64,000 nt of DNA from Planctomycetota bacterium. Its GTDB lineage: Bacteria > Planctomycetota > UBA1135 > GCA-002686595. Every line of letters begins with the position of its first letter. Positions within the stretch are counted from its first letter, which is position 1. The notes below the pieces were generated by a model, which saw only the letters and a list, made by a program, of their open reading frames with translations, was not told where the DNA came from and searched no databases. Shown piece after piece: positions 15,747-24,234 of this stretch. The stretch covers positions 62,001-126,000 of the forward strand of contig JABABA010000003.1 in NCBI GenBank assembly GCA_014238415.1. The letters are read 5' to 3'. Both the position numbers and the translations under genes were made by a program.

Positions 15747-17636
15747 ATGTGTGGCATCGCTGGGATCTTCTTGGGCGACAATCAGGGCTGCGTGGACTCG
15801 ACCCTGCTTGAACGCATGACCGCCAGCATGCGGCACCGGGGCCCTAATGGCAGCGGTACCTGGAGTGAGGGGCGCTTTGGTCTGGGGCATCGACGACTCT
15901 CGATCATCGATCTCTCCGACAAGGGTGCCCAGCCCATGAGCGATCCAACGGGAAAGATCTGGGTCAGCTTCAATGGAGAGATCTACAACTGGCTGGCTGT
16001 ACGCGACGAGCTCAAGGCTCTGGGGCATGTCTTCTCCAGCGAATGCGACACAGAAGTTCTGGCTGCGGGCTGGCAGGAATGGGGACCAGACCTACCCCAC
16101 AAACTGCGCGGCATGTTCGCCTTCGCCATCGTGGACCTGCGACGAAAGAGCCTGTTCTTGGTGCGCGACCGGCTTGGCATCAAGCCTCTTTATTGGGCCG
16201 AGGTGGGTGCTGACCTGCTCTTCGCCTCGGAAATCCGTGCCCTGCTCGAACATCCGCGGCTGGTGGCAGAGCCCAATCCCGAGCGAGTGGATGCTTATCT
16301 GACCCTGGGCTATGTGCCCGGCGAACAGACCTTTTTCAAGGGTATCGAAAAACTCCGGCCGGGACATTCCCTGCTGATTGAAGCGGGCAAGAAAACCGTT
16401 CGGCGTTGGTATGACCCGAGCCAGATCGATCCCCTCCAGATCGACTTCGAGAGCGCGAAGGAGCAATTGGACGAGTTGCTCACCCGTTCCATCGAAGAGC
16501 ACCTGATGAGTGATGTGCCCCTGGGCTGCTTCCTTTCGGGTGGCGTGGACTCCTCAGGCCTAGTGGCCTACCTGACCAAGAAACTCGACCAGAAGGTCCA
16601 GACTTTCACGGTGGGCTACCCCGAAGACAAGAGCGAGTTGGATCACGCGGCGCGGGTCGCAGAATTGTTCGGCACCGAACACCATGCCCTGGAGTTGACC
16701 CACGGGGACTTCTTCAGGGGTGTCGACCGCCAACTGGAACACGCGGAAGAGCCCCTGCTCGAAAGCGCAGCAGTTGCCCTGCTGGAACTCTCCCATTTCG
16801 CCAGCTCCCACGCCACGGTGCTGCTTTCCGGCGAGGGCGCGGACGAAGCCCTCGCAGGCTATCCCCTCTATGAGCGCAACCTCAAACTCGACCGGCTACG
16901 CCAGATCTTCTTTCCTCTGCGAAGCTCCACCGTTCGCTCTGCAGCCCGCCGGGTTCTGCCCGGAGAGCGCATGGCCAAATACCTTGACTGGCTGGCGGAG
17001 CCCACAGCCGCCCGCCACCAGGGGAACTCCTGTGATGTGACCCCGGCCGTGCGAGACCTGCTCTATGGCCCCGGAGGAGATGATGGCCATTGGATCCAGA
17101 ATCACTTCACCGAGCTGTTCGGCAGAACCCGAGGCCAGGACCTGGTGGCACGCATGCAAGCGGCAGATCTGGAGACCTGGCTGGTGGATGATCTGCTCTT
17201 GAAGGCAGATAAGATGACCATGGCCGCCTCGATCGAGTTGCGCGTGCCATTTCTGGATCACAGGCTGGTGGAGTTCGGCCTGGCCCTGCCGCGCTCCCAC
17301 AAGATCCGCGGCAGTGTGGGCAAGTACATCCTCAAGGATCTGTTCAGCGAATGCCTGCCGAGAGATCTTCTGTTCCGCACCAAACAGGGCTTCCCCGTAC
17401 CAATTTCCCAGTGGTTCCGAGAAGGCCTGTTCGAACGGGTACAACGACTCCTCACGGACGAACGCACCACCGCGCGCGGATACGTGTCCCCGGGCTATGT
17501 CCAGAACGCCCTTGCGCGGCACAAGAGTGGCAAAGAGGACCTGGGCCGGAGGCTGTTCTCGCTGGTGGTGCTGGAACTCTGGCACCGGCGTTGGGTCGAG
17601 GGCGAGACAAATCCCGCAGCGGCTCTGGGCGAATAG
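15747..17636 (+). CDS. asnB: Asparagine synthase (glutamine-hydrolysing)
   Basis: ATP-dependent amidotransferase of 629 residues with two domains. The N-terminal class II glutaminase starts MCGIAGIF, so Cys2 becomes the nucleophile after Met removal, with RHRGPNG (residues 29-35) and SFNGEIYN (74-81). The synthetase domain has the PPi-loop motif SGGVDSS (264-270), VLLSGEGADE and the downstream FLDHRLVEF segment. In the free amino-acid pathway it makes asparagine from aspartate and glutamine. Longer AsnB proteins in polysaccharide loci instead amidate sugars or nucleotide-sugar acids. The start is two bases after the methyltransferase stop, so the two are likely co-translated. Context with glycosyltransferase and methyltransferase favours a glycan-related role, but this is not proven. 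Confidence 0.9.
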   Translation: MCGIAGIFLGDNQGCVDSTLLERMTASMRHRGPNGSGTWSEGRFGLGHRRLSIIDLSDKGAQPMSDPTGKIWVSFNGEIYNWLAVRDELKALGHVFSSECDTEVLAAGWQEWGPDLPHKLRGMFAFAIVDLRRKSLFLVRDRLGIKPLYWAEVGADLLFASEIRALLEHPRLVAEPNPERVDAYLTLGYVPGEQTFFKGIEKLRPGHSLLIEAGKKTVRRWYDPSQIDPLQIDFESAKEQLDELLTRSIEEHLMSDVPLGCFLSGGVDSSGLVAYLTKKLDQKVQTFTVGYPEDKSELDHAARVAELFGTEHHALELTHGDFFRGVDRQLEHAEEPLLESAAVALLELSHFASSHATVLLSGEGADEALAGYPLYERNLKLDRLRQIFFPLRSSTVRSAARRVLPGERMAKYLDWLAEPTAARHQGNSCDVTPAVRDLLYGPGGDDGHWIQNHFTELFGRTRGQDLVARMQAADLETWLVDDLLLKADKMTMAASIELRVPFLDHRLVEFGLALPRSHKIRGSVGKYILKDLFSECLPRDLLFRTKQGFPVPISQWFREGLFERVQRLLTDERTTARGYVSPGYVQNALARHKSGKEDLGRRLFSLVVLELWHRRWVEGETNPAAALGE

Positions 17637-17649
17637 GTCTGGACCCCCT

Positions 17650-18915
17650 TCAGGCCACAGGCACCCAGCCCCGCCGCGCCAGCCGCTCCAATGCGTGCCT
17701 GTACTCGCGCTCGATCCCATCGATCAATGCCCCGGCACCCCGTGCTGCTTCGGGTAGCAGGCCCCAGGTGTAGGTTTCCAACTCAAGGTGAAGTTCCCCA
17801 GAGGGCCAGGCTTCAGGATGATCCAGGGCCGCATCCAAGACCCCCTCCAACTCCGCCCTTGTGGTGCCGAGCCCCTGCATGGAAGCAAGGTTCACGGGCA
17901 CATGGAAGTGACAGCGCCATTCGTCGCAGGTCAGCCAGGCATCGAGGCTCTTTGCCAGTTCCCCAAGATCACTGGCACGCTCAAATCCGCCCCTCTTGCG
18001 CCCCGTTACCTGATGCAGGTAGCGAGGTTCATCCAGTCCCAGGAAGACGCCCCTGGCTTGCTCATGCTGGGCCGGGTCCCGCAGCACCAAAGCACTGGAA
18101 AGCTGAACCTTCGACGCCGCGCCCCCCAGGTTCGCATTACGCCAGGCCACGGAAGGCAACTCAAACTCTACAGCCGCGTGGCAGGTGTCCAAACAGGTAG
18201 AGAGCAGGTCCCCCGCGACCCGATCCGCCGTAACTCCATCCAAGCCCCGTTCTTCACGCAGAACGGCGGCCGCCCGCACGCGCGCCACCGTCAGAAACTC
18301 CGCCAGTGCAGAGGAATCCCCAGCCGAGGCCCAGGGCTCCGCCTCAAGGCCAAGGGACAGACGCGGCCCGGCATCCTGCCCTTGCAGATCCCAAAGCCCG
18401 AGCACCGCCCGCGCCAGGAGCTGGCTATAAGCATGCAAGGTCATCGGCCCCAGAACCCACTCACCATAACCACCGGGATGGGTGCTGACAGAAACCCGGC
18501 CGGGAACCACCGCTGCTCCTTGAGCCAGGCGCCGAGTCACTTCAGCCACGGCGAGCGTGAACTCCAGTCGCGACTCCTGATCCCAGGCCGGGGTGTAGAC
18601 ATCGGCCTTCAATCCGTCCACGTGAAAGTTCCCAAAGGGGAACGAATTCGCGGTAAAAGGTACCAACTGATTCTCATGCAACAGGTTCGCCAGACTGGCA
18701 AACGCCCCAGCGTCCTGGACTACCTCACTCGCCACAGAAGCCGGTAGATAAAGCCCCACCCCAAAAGGCGCCTGGGGAGCCAGGCGCTTCCTCAGGGGCA
18801 GTGTGATGGACTCGATCCCCTCAAGAACCGCGGGTAGATCTTCCCCCGGATGCAAGTTCAGACAGTAGCCCAGCCAAACCGTGTGGCCGGAGAATTCTGG
18901 GTGCGCCAGGCGCAC
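17650..18915 (-). CDS. EboE-like TIM-barrel protein
   Basis: Protein of 421 residues resembling EboE ('metabolite traffic protein', sugar-phosphate-isomerase-like TIM barrel) of the ebo cluster. The diagnostic opening is WLGYCLNLHPGEDL (residues 14-27), followed by GVGLYLPASVA, a TANSFPFGNFHVDGLKADVY segment, VSTHPGGY and LGLEAEPWA. Conserved His, Glu and Asp residues in strands (for example CLDTCHAAVEFE) are consistent with a metal site. No signal peptide. EboE proteins normally sit with EboA-D and F and are linked to export of secondary or prenylated metabolites; none of those partners is next to this gene. It starts with GTG overlapping the stop of the Trm112-like gene (TAGTG), so translation is probably coupled. 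Confidence 0.75.
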   Translation of the reverse strand: MRLAHPEFSGHTVWLGYCLNLHPGEDLPAVLEGIESITLPLRKRLAPQAPFGVGLYLPASVASEVVQDAGAFASLANLLHENQLVPFTANSFPFGNFHVDGLKADVYTPAWDQESRLEFTLAVAEVTRRLAQGAAVVPGRVSVSTHPGGYGEWVLGPMTLHAYSQLLARAVLGLWDLQGQDAGPRLSLGLEAEPWASAGDSSALAEFLTVARVRAAAVLREERGLDGVTADRVAGDLLSTCLDTCHAAVEFELPSVAWRNANLGGAASKVQLSSALVLRDPAQHEQARGVFLGLDEPRYLHQVTGRKRGGFERASDLGELAKSLDAWLTCDEWRCHFHVPVNLASMQGLGTTRAELEGVLDAALDHPEAWPSGELHLELETYTWGLLPEAARGAGALIDGIEREYRHALERLARRGWVPVA

Positions 18916-19178
18916 TAGCCGGCGCTCGCCACCAAAATGCCCTCGTCGATAAGCAGCACGGGAATGCCGTCGCGGATCGGATAGACCACCTTGCCGTCCT
19001 CGCGCACAAGGCCCGCTTCCAATGCCTCTTGCACCGCTTCACCGCCTATGTTCTCCACGCTACCCCCTGCGATCGCGCCGTTGACCTGATCCAACACAGC
19101 GGAGCTGGCCTCGCTCAAGGGCTGATGGGTTTTGGGGCAGGCCAGGATCTTGAGCAACTCGGGGTCGACGGGACACAT
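18915..19178 (-). CDS. Trm112/UPF0434-family small protein lacking the zinc cysteine pair
   Basis: Protein of 87 residues similar to YcaR/Trm112 proteins. It opens CPVDPELLKILACPKTHQPL and ends with VVYPIRDGIPVLLIDEGI, both hallmarks of the family. The usual C-x2-C zinc pair is degenerate: Cys14 is kept but the second position is Thr (CPKT), and no later Cys pair is present, so metal binding is doubtful. A 30-residue insert separates the two conserved parts. Eukaryotic and archaeal Trm112 activates methyltransferases; the bacterial role is poorly known. It is the first gene of a two-gene unit with the EboE-like gene. Confidence 0.8.
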   Translation of the reverse strand: MCPVDPELLKILACPKTHQPLSEASSAVLDQVNGAIAGGSVENIGGEAVQEALEAGLVREDGKVVYPIRDGIPVLLIDEGILVASAG

Positions 19179-19253
19179 GCACTCACTATGGCGTTTTTTG
19201 GGGCCCGCGCCAAGGGACGGGCTGGACGAAGCCCCCGCTGGGGAGAGAAACTG

Positions 19254-20366
19254 GTGAGCGTGTTGCGAATTCTGCCCTCCCCGCTGCTTGGTATCCCGCT
19301 GCTTTGCATCCTGATGCCGGGGAATTGCGCCTGCCCAGCCCTGGGTCAGGATGCTGAGGCCAAGGACAACTCCCCGGGCCTGATCCTGCACCTGCCCCCC
19401 AGCGCCGCCGCCCGGGCCTGGTCCCTGGTGGGTCCCGACACCAAACCACGAGCCCTGCCCAAGGAGTGGAGCGAGCATCTGGCCCCAGATCCCTGGTCCC
19501 GCCCCGGGACCTTCGCCCTTTGGGCCAAGACAGTCCGAGCGGCCAACACCGAGGGCTCGCAAGGCGAGCAGGCACGCGCGCTTCTGACCCTCCTCAGCGC
19601 AGCCCACCAACGCCCCAAGAGTGCCTGGAATCATGTGGCCAGCCTCAGCGAGAATCCCGAATGGGTCGCGGCCCTTGTTCCGCGCCTCATCCCAGGAGTA
19701 CCCCTGGCAACCCAGATCAAGAACGGCGGAACTCCCGCGCCTTTGATGCGCGGAACCCGACTAAGTCCCATCGCGCCTCCCCGGGATCCCCTGATCCCTG
19801 CCTGGGCCCAGGCTCCACGCAAGGCCAAGGTGGAGAACCTCACCTTCGAAGACTCCGCCATCGACATGGAGATCGATATCAGCGGCGGAGGGATCGAATT
19901 GCTGCTCTCCTTGCGCTCTGGCCCGAGCACCGCCGTGGCCTGCAGTACGCCATTCATGCCCGGCTTCAAGGTCAACAGCGAGTACCTGGATTTCGAGCGC
20001 CAGGAACCCGTGGGGTCCGTGCACTTGCTCATGCTCACCCCCGAGGATGAAGAAGCCCGCAGCCTCTACTCACGCTTGAGGAAAGCCGAACTCATGATGC
20101 CCACGGCGCCCCCCGCCGACTCGCATCTCAGCCAGAGCATGCGCGAGTTGGGAATGGTACTGGTGATCGACTCAGAACCAGGCCCGCGATTGCTGGCGGC
20201 GGCCAAGGCCTACCAGGAGTTGCTCCAGGTTCCAGTGGATCTGGCCCAAACGAACGAGCTTCCCCATAACGGCCGCACGCGAGTCGATCTGACCGACCCC
20301 ACCAAGAGCGAGAACCTCCTGCGCGCCCTCTGCGATTCCATTGAAGAGAGGGTCTTGCAGCACTGA
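19254..20366 (+). CDS. Secreted protein of unknown function
   Basis: I do not recognise this family. The 370-residue protein begins with a hydrophobic leader (LRILPSPLLGIPLLCILMPG) compatible with a signal peptide, and a Cys-Ala-Cys near its end could allow lipid attachment. The start at GTG 19254 is preferred because GGGGAG lies about eight bases upstream. An in-frame ATG at 19188 would leave only nine bases to the divergent Trm112-like start. The middle is Pro/Ala-rich. The C-terminal part has SAIDMEIDISGGGIELLLS and a segment ending YSRLRKAELMMP, predicted alternating strands and helices. A single transcription unit before pepP is possible (gap 95 bases). Confidence 0.65.
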   Translation: MSVLRILPSPLLGIPLLCILMPGNCACPALGQDAEAKDNSPGLILHLPPSAAARAWSLVGPDTKPRALPKEWSEHLAPDPWSRPGTFALWAKTVRAANTEGSQGEQARALLTLLSAAHQRPKSAWNHVASLSENPEWVAALVPRLIPGVPLATQIKNGGTPAPLMRGTRLSPIAPPRDPLIPAWAQAPRKAKVENLTFEDSAIDMEIDISGGGIELLLSLRSGPSTAVACSTPFMPGFKVNSEYLDFERQEPVGSVHLLMLTPEDEEARSLYSRLRKAELMMPTAPPADSHLSQSMRELGMVLVIDSEPGPRLLAAAKAYQELLQVPVDLAQTNELPHNGRTRVDLTDPTKSENLLRALCDSIEERVLQH

Positions 20367-20461
20367 TTGCTACCAGAATCCCCTCTAGGGGGATGCGCAA
20401 CCCGGATCCAATCGCGTACCTTCTTGCCGCGCGGATCCCAACCCAGCGCCCACACGACCCC

Positions 20462-21784
20462 ATGTACACCGACCACCGCCAACGATTCCTGGATCAACTC
20501 CAGGGCATGGGCGCCTGCGCCCTGATTCCCACCAACCCAACGCGCACCCGCAGCGCGGACACAGAGTTCCGCTTCCGACCCAGCAGCGATTTCTGGTACC
20601 TGACCGGATTCGCCGAGCCCGACTCCTGGTTGCTGTTGCTTCCTGCACCAAAGGGCTCCGACGAGCCCCACCGCAGCCTGTTGTTTCTAAGGGAAAAGGA
20701 CAAGACCATGGAGATCTGGAACGGCCTGCGCCTGGGCGTCGCGGACGCTCCCAGCAAACTCGGTGTGGACGAAGCCTATGACGTGGAAGATCTTTGGTCG
20801 CGTCTGCCCGAGCTTCTGGAGGGTCACAAGCGCCTGGTCTTCGCCACCGGCCTTTGCAACGAGAATGACGCTGCTCTGCTCAAGACCCTTTCCGGCCTAC
20901 GCGACCGTGTACGCGGTGGCGTGCAGGCCCCGATGGAAATCCTTGACCCAGGTCCGCTGCTGCACGAATTGCGCCTCTTCAAGACCCCAGGAGAGATCGA
21001 GGTCATGCGCAAAGCCGCCGCCATCACCAACGAAGCCCACCGGGAGGTCATGGCCACCACCATGCCCGGCGTCAACGAGTGCGAACTGGATGCCCTTCTG
21101 GATTACACCTTTCGCCGCAAAGGTGGAACTGGCGCTGCCTATGGCAACATAGTCGCTGGCGGAGCCAACGCCTGCATCCTGCACTACGTGGAAAACAACG
21201 CCACCTTGCAGGACGGTGACATCTGCCTGGTGGATGCGGGCTGTGAGTTTGACTTCTACGCCTCGGATGTGACCCGCTCCTTCCCTATCAGTGGTCAATT
21301 CACCGAAGCCCAGAAGTCGGTCTATGCGGTGGTACTCAACGCTCAACTGGCCGCAATCGATCAGTGCAAACCCGGTAACACTTTCCTCTCGGTGCACGAA
21401 GTAGCCCTTGGTGTGCTGGTGCGCGGATTGATCGAACTCGGCCTCTGCAAGGGCACCCCCGACGAAGTGCTCGAAGACGAGTCCTACCGCGAATGGTACA
21501 TGCACCGCACAGGTCACTGGATGGGCCTCGATGTGCACGACTGCGGCAGCTACCACACAGGTGACAAATCCCGTTCCCTTGAGCCCGGTATGGTCCTGAC
21601 CGTGGAGCCAGGCATCTACATCGCCGCCGACGCCCAAAATGCCCCCAGCGCCCTACGCGGCATGGGCATCCGCATCGAAGACGACATTCTGATCACCGCC
21701 GATGGCAACGAGAACCTGAGCGCGGCCATCCCCAAGACGATTGAAGACGTGGAAGCCGCCTGCGCCCTGGTCACCCAGCTCTGA
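20462..21784 (+). CDS. pepP: Xaa-Pro aminopeptidase (aminopeptidase P), M24B family
   Basis: Cytoplasmic dimetal peptidase of 440 residues that removes N-terminal residues preceding proline. The N-terminal AMP_N domain covers about residues 1-140 (NPTRTRSADTEFRFRPSSDFWYLTGF region). The pita-bread catalytic domain covers about 175-440. The five metal ligands are visible: Asp258 (VDAG), Asp269 (SDVTR), His352 (GHWMGLDVHD), Glu382 (VEPGIY) and Glu406 (IRIEDD). The length equals that of E. coli PepP (about 440). ATG at 20462 is chosen over upstream in-frame GTG because it matches the family N-terminus. Confidence 0.93.
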   Translation: MYTDHRQRFLDQLQGMGACALIPTNPTRTRSADTEFRFRPSSDFWYLTGFAEPDSWLLLLPAPKGSDEPHRSLLFLREKDKTMEIWNGLRLGVADAPSKLGVDEAYDVEDLWSRLPELLEGHKRLVFATGLCNENDAALLKTLSGLRDRVRGGVQAPMEILDPGPLLHELRLFKTPGEIEVMRKAAAITNEAHREVMATTMPGVNECELDALLDYTFRRKGGTGAAYGNIVAGGANACILHYVENNATLQDGDICLVDAGCEFDFYASDVTRSFPISGQFTEAQKSVYAVVLNAQLAAIDQCKPGNTFLSVHEVALGVLVRGLIELGLCKGTPDEVLEDESYREWYMHRTGHWMGLDVHDCGSYHTGDKSRSLEPGMVLTVEPGIYIAADAQNAPSALRGMGIRIEDDILITADGNENLSAAIPKTIEDVEAACALVTQL

Positions 21785-21852
21785 AACAGCCTGACCTGGC
21801 TCTCCCACGAACGGCCCGTCGAGCATGACAGGCCAACTCAAGAAACCAAGGA

Positions 21853-21928
21853 TGGTGAGCGCGCCAGGTCTTGAACCTGGGACCTACTGGTTAAAAGCCA
21901 GTTGCTCTACCAACTGAGCTACGCGCCC
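21853..21928 (-). tRNA. tRNA-Lys (anticodon TTT)
   Basis: Read on the minus strand from G1 at 21928. The acceptor stem GGGCGCG pairs with CGCGCTC (one G-U). The D arm is AGCTCAGTTGGTAGAGC, and the anticodon stem ACTGG/CCAGT encloses CTTTTAA with anticodon TTT. The T arm contains GGTTCAAGA, and CCA is encoded at 21853-21855. Confidence 0.96.
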
Positions 21929-21991
21929 ACCCGTGGTTTGTCTTGGGTCCGAAAAGCATGAGCCCACCGAACCTTTGACTTGAGGGCGCAA

Positions 21992-22020
21992 AGTCTAGGT
22001 CGCAGGACGGCCCGAGGCAA
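21992..22020 (-). promoter_or_regulatory. Sigma-70-type promoter for tRNA-Lys
   Basis: On the minus strand TTGCCT (22015-22020) is followed by a 17-base spacer and TAGACT (21992-21997). The predicted start near 21985 gives a leader of about 57 bases before the tRNA. The same 17-base spacing is seen at the tRNA-Glu promoter. Confidence 0.6.
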
Positions 22021-22081
22021 GTGCCCCTTGCGGAAAGATGAGGACCGAATGGGCGCGCCAAAGCCAGGCCCCGATCCTGCC

Positions 22082-22639
22082 CTAGACCTCTAGGATCTCC
22101 TTGGACTTCTTGTCGAAGAGCTCCCCGACATGGCCTTCAAATTCCTTGAGCAGCTCTTGGACATCGTCATGCAGGTCATGACACACATCCTCGGTGATTT
22201 CCTTGGCCTTCAACTTGTGGTCCGCGTCCTTGTTGGCGTCACGACGAAGATTGCGCAGGGTCACGCGACCCTCTTCACAGATCTCCTTGGCCTTGGAAAC
22301 GTATTTTTCACGCTGGTCGCCGGAGAGAGGCGGCAGATTGAGGATCACCACCTTGCCATCATTGCTGGGTGCGATGCCCAGCTCAGACTTCTGAAGAGCC
22401 TTCTCGATGTCTTTGATGGCGTTCATGTCAAAGGGCTTGATCACCAAGGTACGGGGTTCAGGCACAGAGACCTGGGCCACCTGATTGAGGGGCGTGGGTG
22501 TGCCGTAGTAGTCCACCCGGATGTTGTCCACCAGCGCCGAAGAAGCCCGCGAGGTCCGGATCCCACGCAGCATATCAGTGGTGTGTGCCAGGGCTTTCTT
22601 CATGCGCTCCCTCGCGCTCTTGATAGTGTCGTTGGTCAT
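22082..22639 (-). CDS. frr: Ribosome recycling factor
   Basis: Cytoplasmic factor of 185 residues, exactly the family length, that splits post-termination ribosomes with EF-G. Conserved segments include RTSRASSALVDNIRVDYYGTPTPLNQVA (read from residue 28), the hinge to the second domain, GKVVILNLPPLSGDQREKYV and LRNLRRDANK in the long C-terminal helix. It is the last gene of the rpsB-tsf-pyrH-frr cluster and overlaps pyrH by 4 bases (ATGA), implying coupled translation. Confidence 0.97.
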   Translation of the reverse strand: MTNDTIKSARERMKKALAHTTDMLRGIRTSRASSALVDNIRVDYYGTPTPLNQVAQVSVPEPRTLVIKPFDMNAIKDIEKALQKSELGIAPSNDGKVVILNLPPLSGDQREKYVSKAKEICEEGRVTLRNLRRDANKDADHKLKAKEITEDVCHDLHDDVQELLKEFEGHVGELFDKKSKEILEV

Positions 22640-23349
22640 GCTTCGCTCCGAATTGTGGTGCCCAGGTCTTCGCCACGTACAACGCGCTCAAGGTTGCCAA
22701 CCTCAAAAGCGTCAAAGATCACCACGGGCACGTGGTTTTCCTGGCAGAGGGTGATTGCTGTGCGGTCCATGACACGCAGGTTTTTTTCCAGCACCTGGTT
22801 GTAGGAAAGGCTCCTGAACCGCTTGGCCTCGGGGTCGGTTTTCGGGTCCGCGCTGTAGACCCCGTCAACCTTGGTGGCCTTGAGCAGGACTTCGCACTCC
22901 AGTTCAGAAGCGCGCAGGGCAGCTGCGGTGTCGGTTGTAAAGTAGGGGTTGCCCGTACCTGCTGCCAGGATTACGACGCGACCCTTGGCGAGGTGTGATT
23001 CTGCCCGTCGGCGTACAAAGCCCTCGGCCACGGCGCTGATTTCCAATGCGGTCATCACCCGAGTCTCTACGCCTGTCTGTTCAATGGCATCCGAAAGGGC
23101 CAGCGCATTGATCACGGTACCAAGCATGCCCATGTAATCCGCATTGGCGCGGTGACCACCCAGACGCGAAAACTCAGCCCCACGCAGAAGATTGCCGCCA
23201 CCGCAGACAATGGCCACTTGCACGCCCAGGCCAGTCACGCGCGCGATCTGCCGCGCCAGAGCCTGGACAGACTCAGGGTCAATACCATGGCCGACCTCGG
23301 GATCACCCAGGGCCTCACCGGACAACTTGAGCAGGATGCGCTTGTACAT
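22636..23349 (-). CDS. pyrH: UMP kinase
   Basis: Amino-acid-kinase-fold enzyme of 237 residues that phosphorylates UMP to UDP using ATP, usually as a GTP-activated, UTP-inhibited hexamer. Motifs seen are YKRILLKLSGEAL at the N-terminus (phosphate-binding Lys and Gly), VCGGGNLLRG, DYMGMLGTVINALAL and GTGNPYFTTDTAAALRA. The downstream KVDGVYSADPK segment is the nucleotide-binding region. ATG at 23349 matches the family start, although the frame continues to 23400. Next to the EF-Ts-like gene and overlapping frr. Confidence 0.96.
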   Translation of the reverse strand: MYKRILLKLSGEALGDPEVGHGIDPESVQALARQIARVTGLGVQVAIVCGGGNLLRGAEFSRLGGHRANADYMGMLGTVINALALSDAIEQTGVETRVMTALEISAVAEGFVRRRAESHLAKGRVVILAAGTGNPYFTTDTAAALRASELECEVLLKATKVDGVYSADPKTDPEAKRFRSLSYNQVLEKNLRVMDRTAITLCQENHVPVVIFDAFEVGNLERVVRGEDLGTTIRSEA

Positions 23350-23436
23350 CGAAGTGGGTGCCTTATGCGGGGACAGGATAGCGCCTCGGGAGATCCCCAC
23401 GCCACCCCTGCCTGGAATTGAAAAGTGAATGGGGCC

Positions 23437-24048
23437 CTAGGGCAGCCGATAACAGGCGTAGCCCGTCAGGGACCAGGGTGCCCCGAGCAGTCGTTCCATC
23501 TCTGCCTGCACTGTGGTACGCGCATCCCGTGACCAGGGCCTGTCCACCACGGTGAGGGGCTCAAAAACTTCCGATATACCGTCTTCTCCCAGTTCCACAT
23601 CCCAAACACACTCGCCGCGTATCTGCTCCGCCAGCTGGGAAAGAGCCAAAGAGGCGCGAGGCGTGGTTCCCTCTGAGCGAACCGCCAAGAGCACGCCATC
23701 ACCATTGGGGGCACGCCAGGGATGCACCCAGCCCGTCTCAACTTCGAGTCGCACCATACGGCTGACGGCCAGACCGGCATCGAGTTGGTCAGCAAATCGG
23801 CGCTGCACATGAGCAACACTGGGGCCACCGGCGATCCAGTCCTGGGCCGCCAACTCACCTAGATCCTTGGGCGCCCGACGCAGGACATGCTCCGCCAGAG
23901 TCGTCACGTACTCAGCAAGGAGAGAAGAGCGGGCCGCCTCTGAACTCGTGCAGGTCACCAGCACCATGGCAGCGCTACGCCCATCTTCAGCGGATGAGAA
24001 TTCGACGCGACCAAATGGCCTCTGAGCTGGGCGTTGAGAGGAAGACAA
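23437..24048 (-). CDS. Degenerate EF-Ts paralog
   Basis: Protein of 203 residues that aligns with the true EF-Ts encoded next door but is heavily modified. Shared landmarks are LAEHVLRRAPKDL (EF-Ts: LAEHVLEHKPKDL), a GDGVLLAVRS strand matching KKGALVQVTS, and the ending DRPWSRDARTTVQ followed by SLTGYACY (EF-Ts: EQPWVKDDKQTVQ, QLTGFTRF). It lacks the N-terminal UBA domain, and the TDFV motif that inserts into EF-Tu is replaced by TSSEA. The coiled-coil region is also largely missing. So EF-Tu nucleotide exchange is unlikely. Start is TTG 24048; a shorter ATG start at 23967 would remove aligned residues (GRVEFSSAEDGRS). Function unknown; it sits inside the conserved tsf-pyrH interval. Confidence 0.75.
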   Translation of the reverse strand: MSSSQRPAQRPFGRVEFSSAEDGRSAAMVLVTCTSSEAARSSLLAEYVTTLAEHVLRRAPKDLGELAAQDWIAGGPSVAHVQRRFADQLDAGLAVSRMVRLEVETGWVHPWRAPNGDGVLLAVRSEGTTPRASLALSQLAEQIRGECVWDVELGEDGISEVFEPLTVVDRPWSRDARTTVQAEMERLLGAPWSLTGYACYRLP

Positions 24049-24234
24049 GGTCCCAGCCTACAACAGGACTGCGCAGGACGGGGAAATTGCACCCAAGACT
24101 CTCTCCCGAGCCCTCTGACAAGGGCCTGCCGCCTCCGGTCAGCCTCGCAAGATGAACTCCGCGCAAAACGCGGCTGTCACCATCAGATCAAGGGCGACGA
24201 GTGGAGCAAAGCCAGAAACCGGAACCGAGAAAGC

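Noticed and set aside
17788..18747. Open frame of about 320 codons opposite the EboE-like gene
   Set aside because: The composition is basic and low-complexity, while the minus strand has clear EboE motifs and a coupled start.
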